A DNA stretch of 23,696 bases from Chara braunii. Its lineage: Eukaryota > Streptophyta > Charophyceae > Charales > Characeae. Positions 23,670 through 23,696 of the stretch are shown here, in pieces. Location of the stretch: contig BFEA01000117.1 of NCBI GenBank assembly GCA_003427395.1, forward strand, positions 2,962,609 through 2,986,304, in the 5' to 3' direction. Below the pieces are notes generated by a model, which worked only from the letters and a program-made list of their open reading frames with translations, was not told the DNA's origin and searched no databases. The position numbers and the translations under genes were made by a program. Positions within the stretch are counted from its first letter, which is position 1. Every line of letters starts with the position of its first letter.

Positions 23670-23696
23670 TTTTTTTTTTTTTTTTTTTTTTTTTTT
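23670..23696. repeat. Poly(T) at window end
   Basis: A run of 27 T reaches the last base. It may be the poly(A) tail of a minus-strand retroelement whose body lies to the left, or an assembly edge. Confidence 0.8.

Overview
The window is eukaryotic nuclear DNA made almost entirely of transposable elements and their debris. I found no confident host protein gene. Three things suggest a photosynthetic eukaryote, most likely a green alga of the streptophyte side (a Chara-like genome fits, but this is inference). They are a decayed plastid rpoC1 fragment, a Penelope-like retroelement with the permuted domain order known from the green lineage, and U6 snRNA-derived pseudogenes. The many A/T homopolymers, long dinucleotide microsatellites and multi-level nested insertions fit a large, repeat-rich genome. 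Both ends of the window are low-complexity and there is a single N inside a (CT)n run, so assembly limits are visible.

Layout. 1-1700: microsatellite, a fold-back pair of U6-like pseudogenes, and diverged copies of an unnamed T-rich repeat (family A). 1727-3591: a three-level nest, each level with its own target-site duplication. The outer element has TIRs (1735-3583, TSD GTAGTTAT). Inside it is a hAT-like element (2184-3438, TSD CAACCATG), and inside that a tRNA-derived SINE (2777-3236, imperfect 20-bp TSD). 3914-9050: three broken LINE copies (two on +, one on -), with an inverted repeat pair (R), a perfect 42-bp palindrome and a (CAA)n run. 9059-9869: tandem and inverted short repeats and microsatellites. 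9870-14790: the main element, a Penelope-like retroelement on the minus strand. 15070-18960: a fourth LINE copy on +, split by a 1.27-kb insertion (11-bp TSD) that carries two tRNA-like heads and the rpoC1 fragment, and interrupted in its 3' UTR by a 199-bp TTAA-flanked MITE. 19029-20567: a fifth LINE copy on -. 20600-23696: a possible short secreted ORF, LINE 3' ends, another U6 relic, and about 1.2 kb in which I see nothing coding.

How the parts relate. The Penelope-like element reads, N to C, CCHC zinc knuckle - charged coiled coil - SAP-like motif - GIY-YIG endonuclease - linker - reverse transcriptase. It is spread over overlapping frames joined by about four frameshifts, with no nonsense codon inside the matching frames. 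The LINE copies belong to one superfamily: C-terminal part of the RT protein with a CCHC zf-RVT-like finger. At least some share a 3' UTR module ending in a poly(A) or A-rich tail. Several of their stop codons sit where sister copies have Trp or Gln, as expected from C-to-T decay. Insertion order can be read from the nesting: LINE, then MITE and SINE-like inserts; outer TIR element, then hAT, then SINE.
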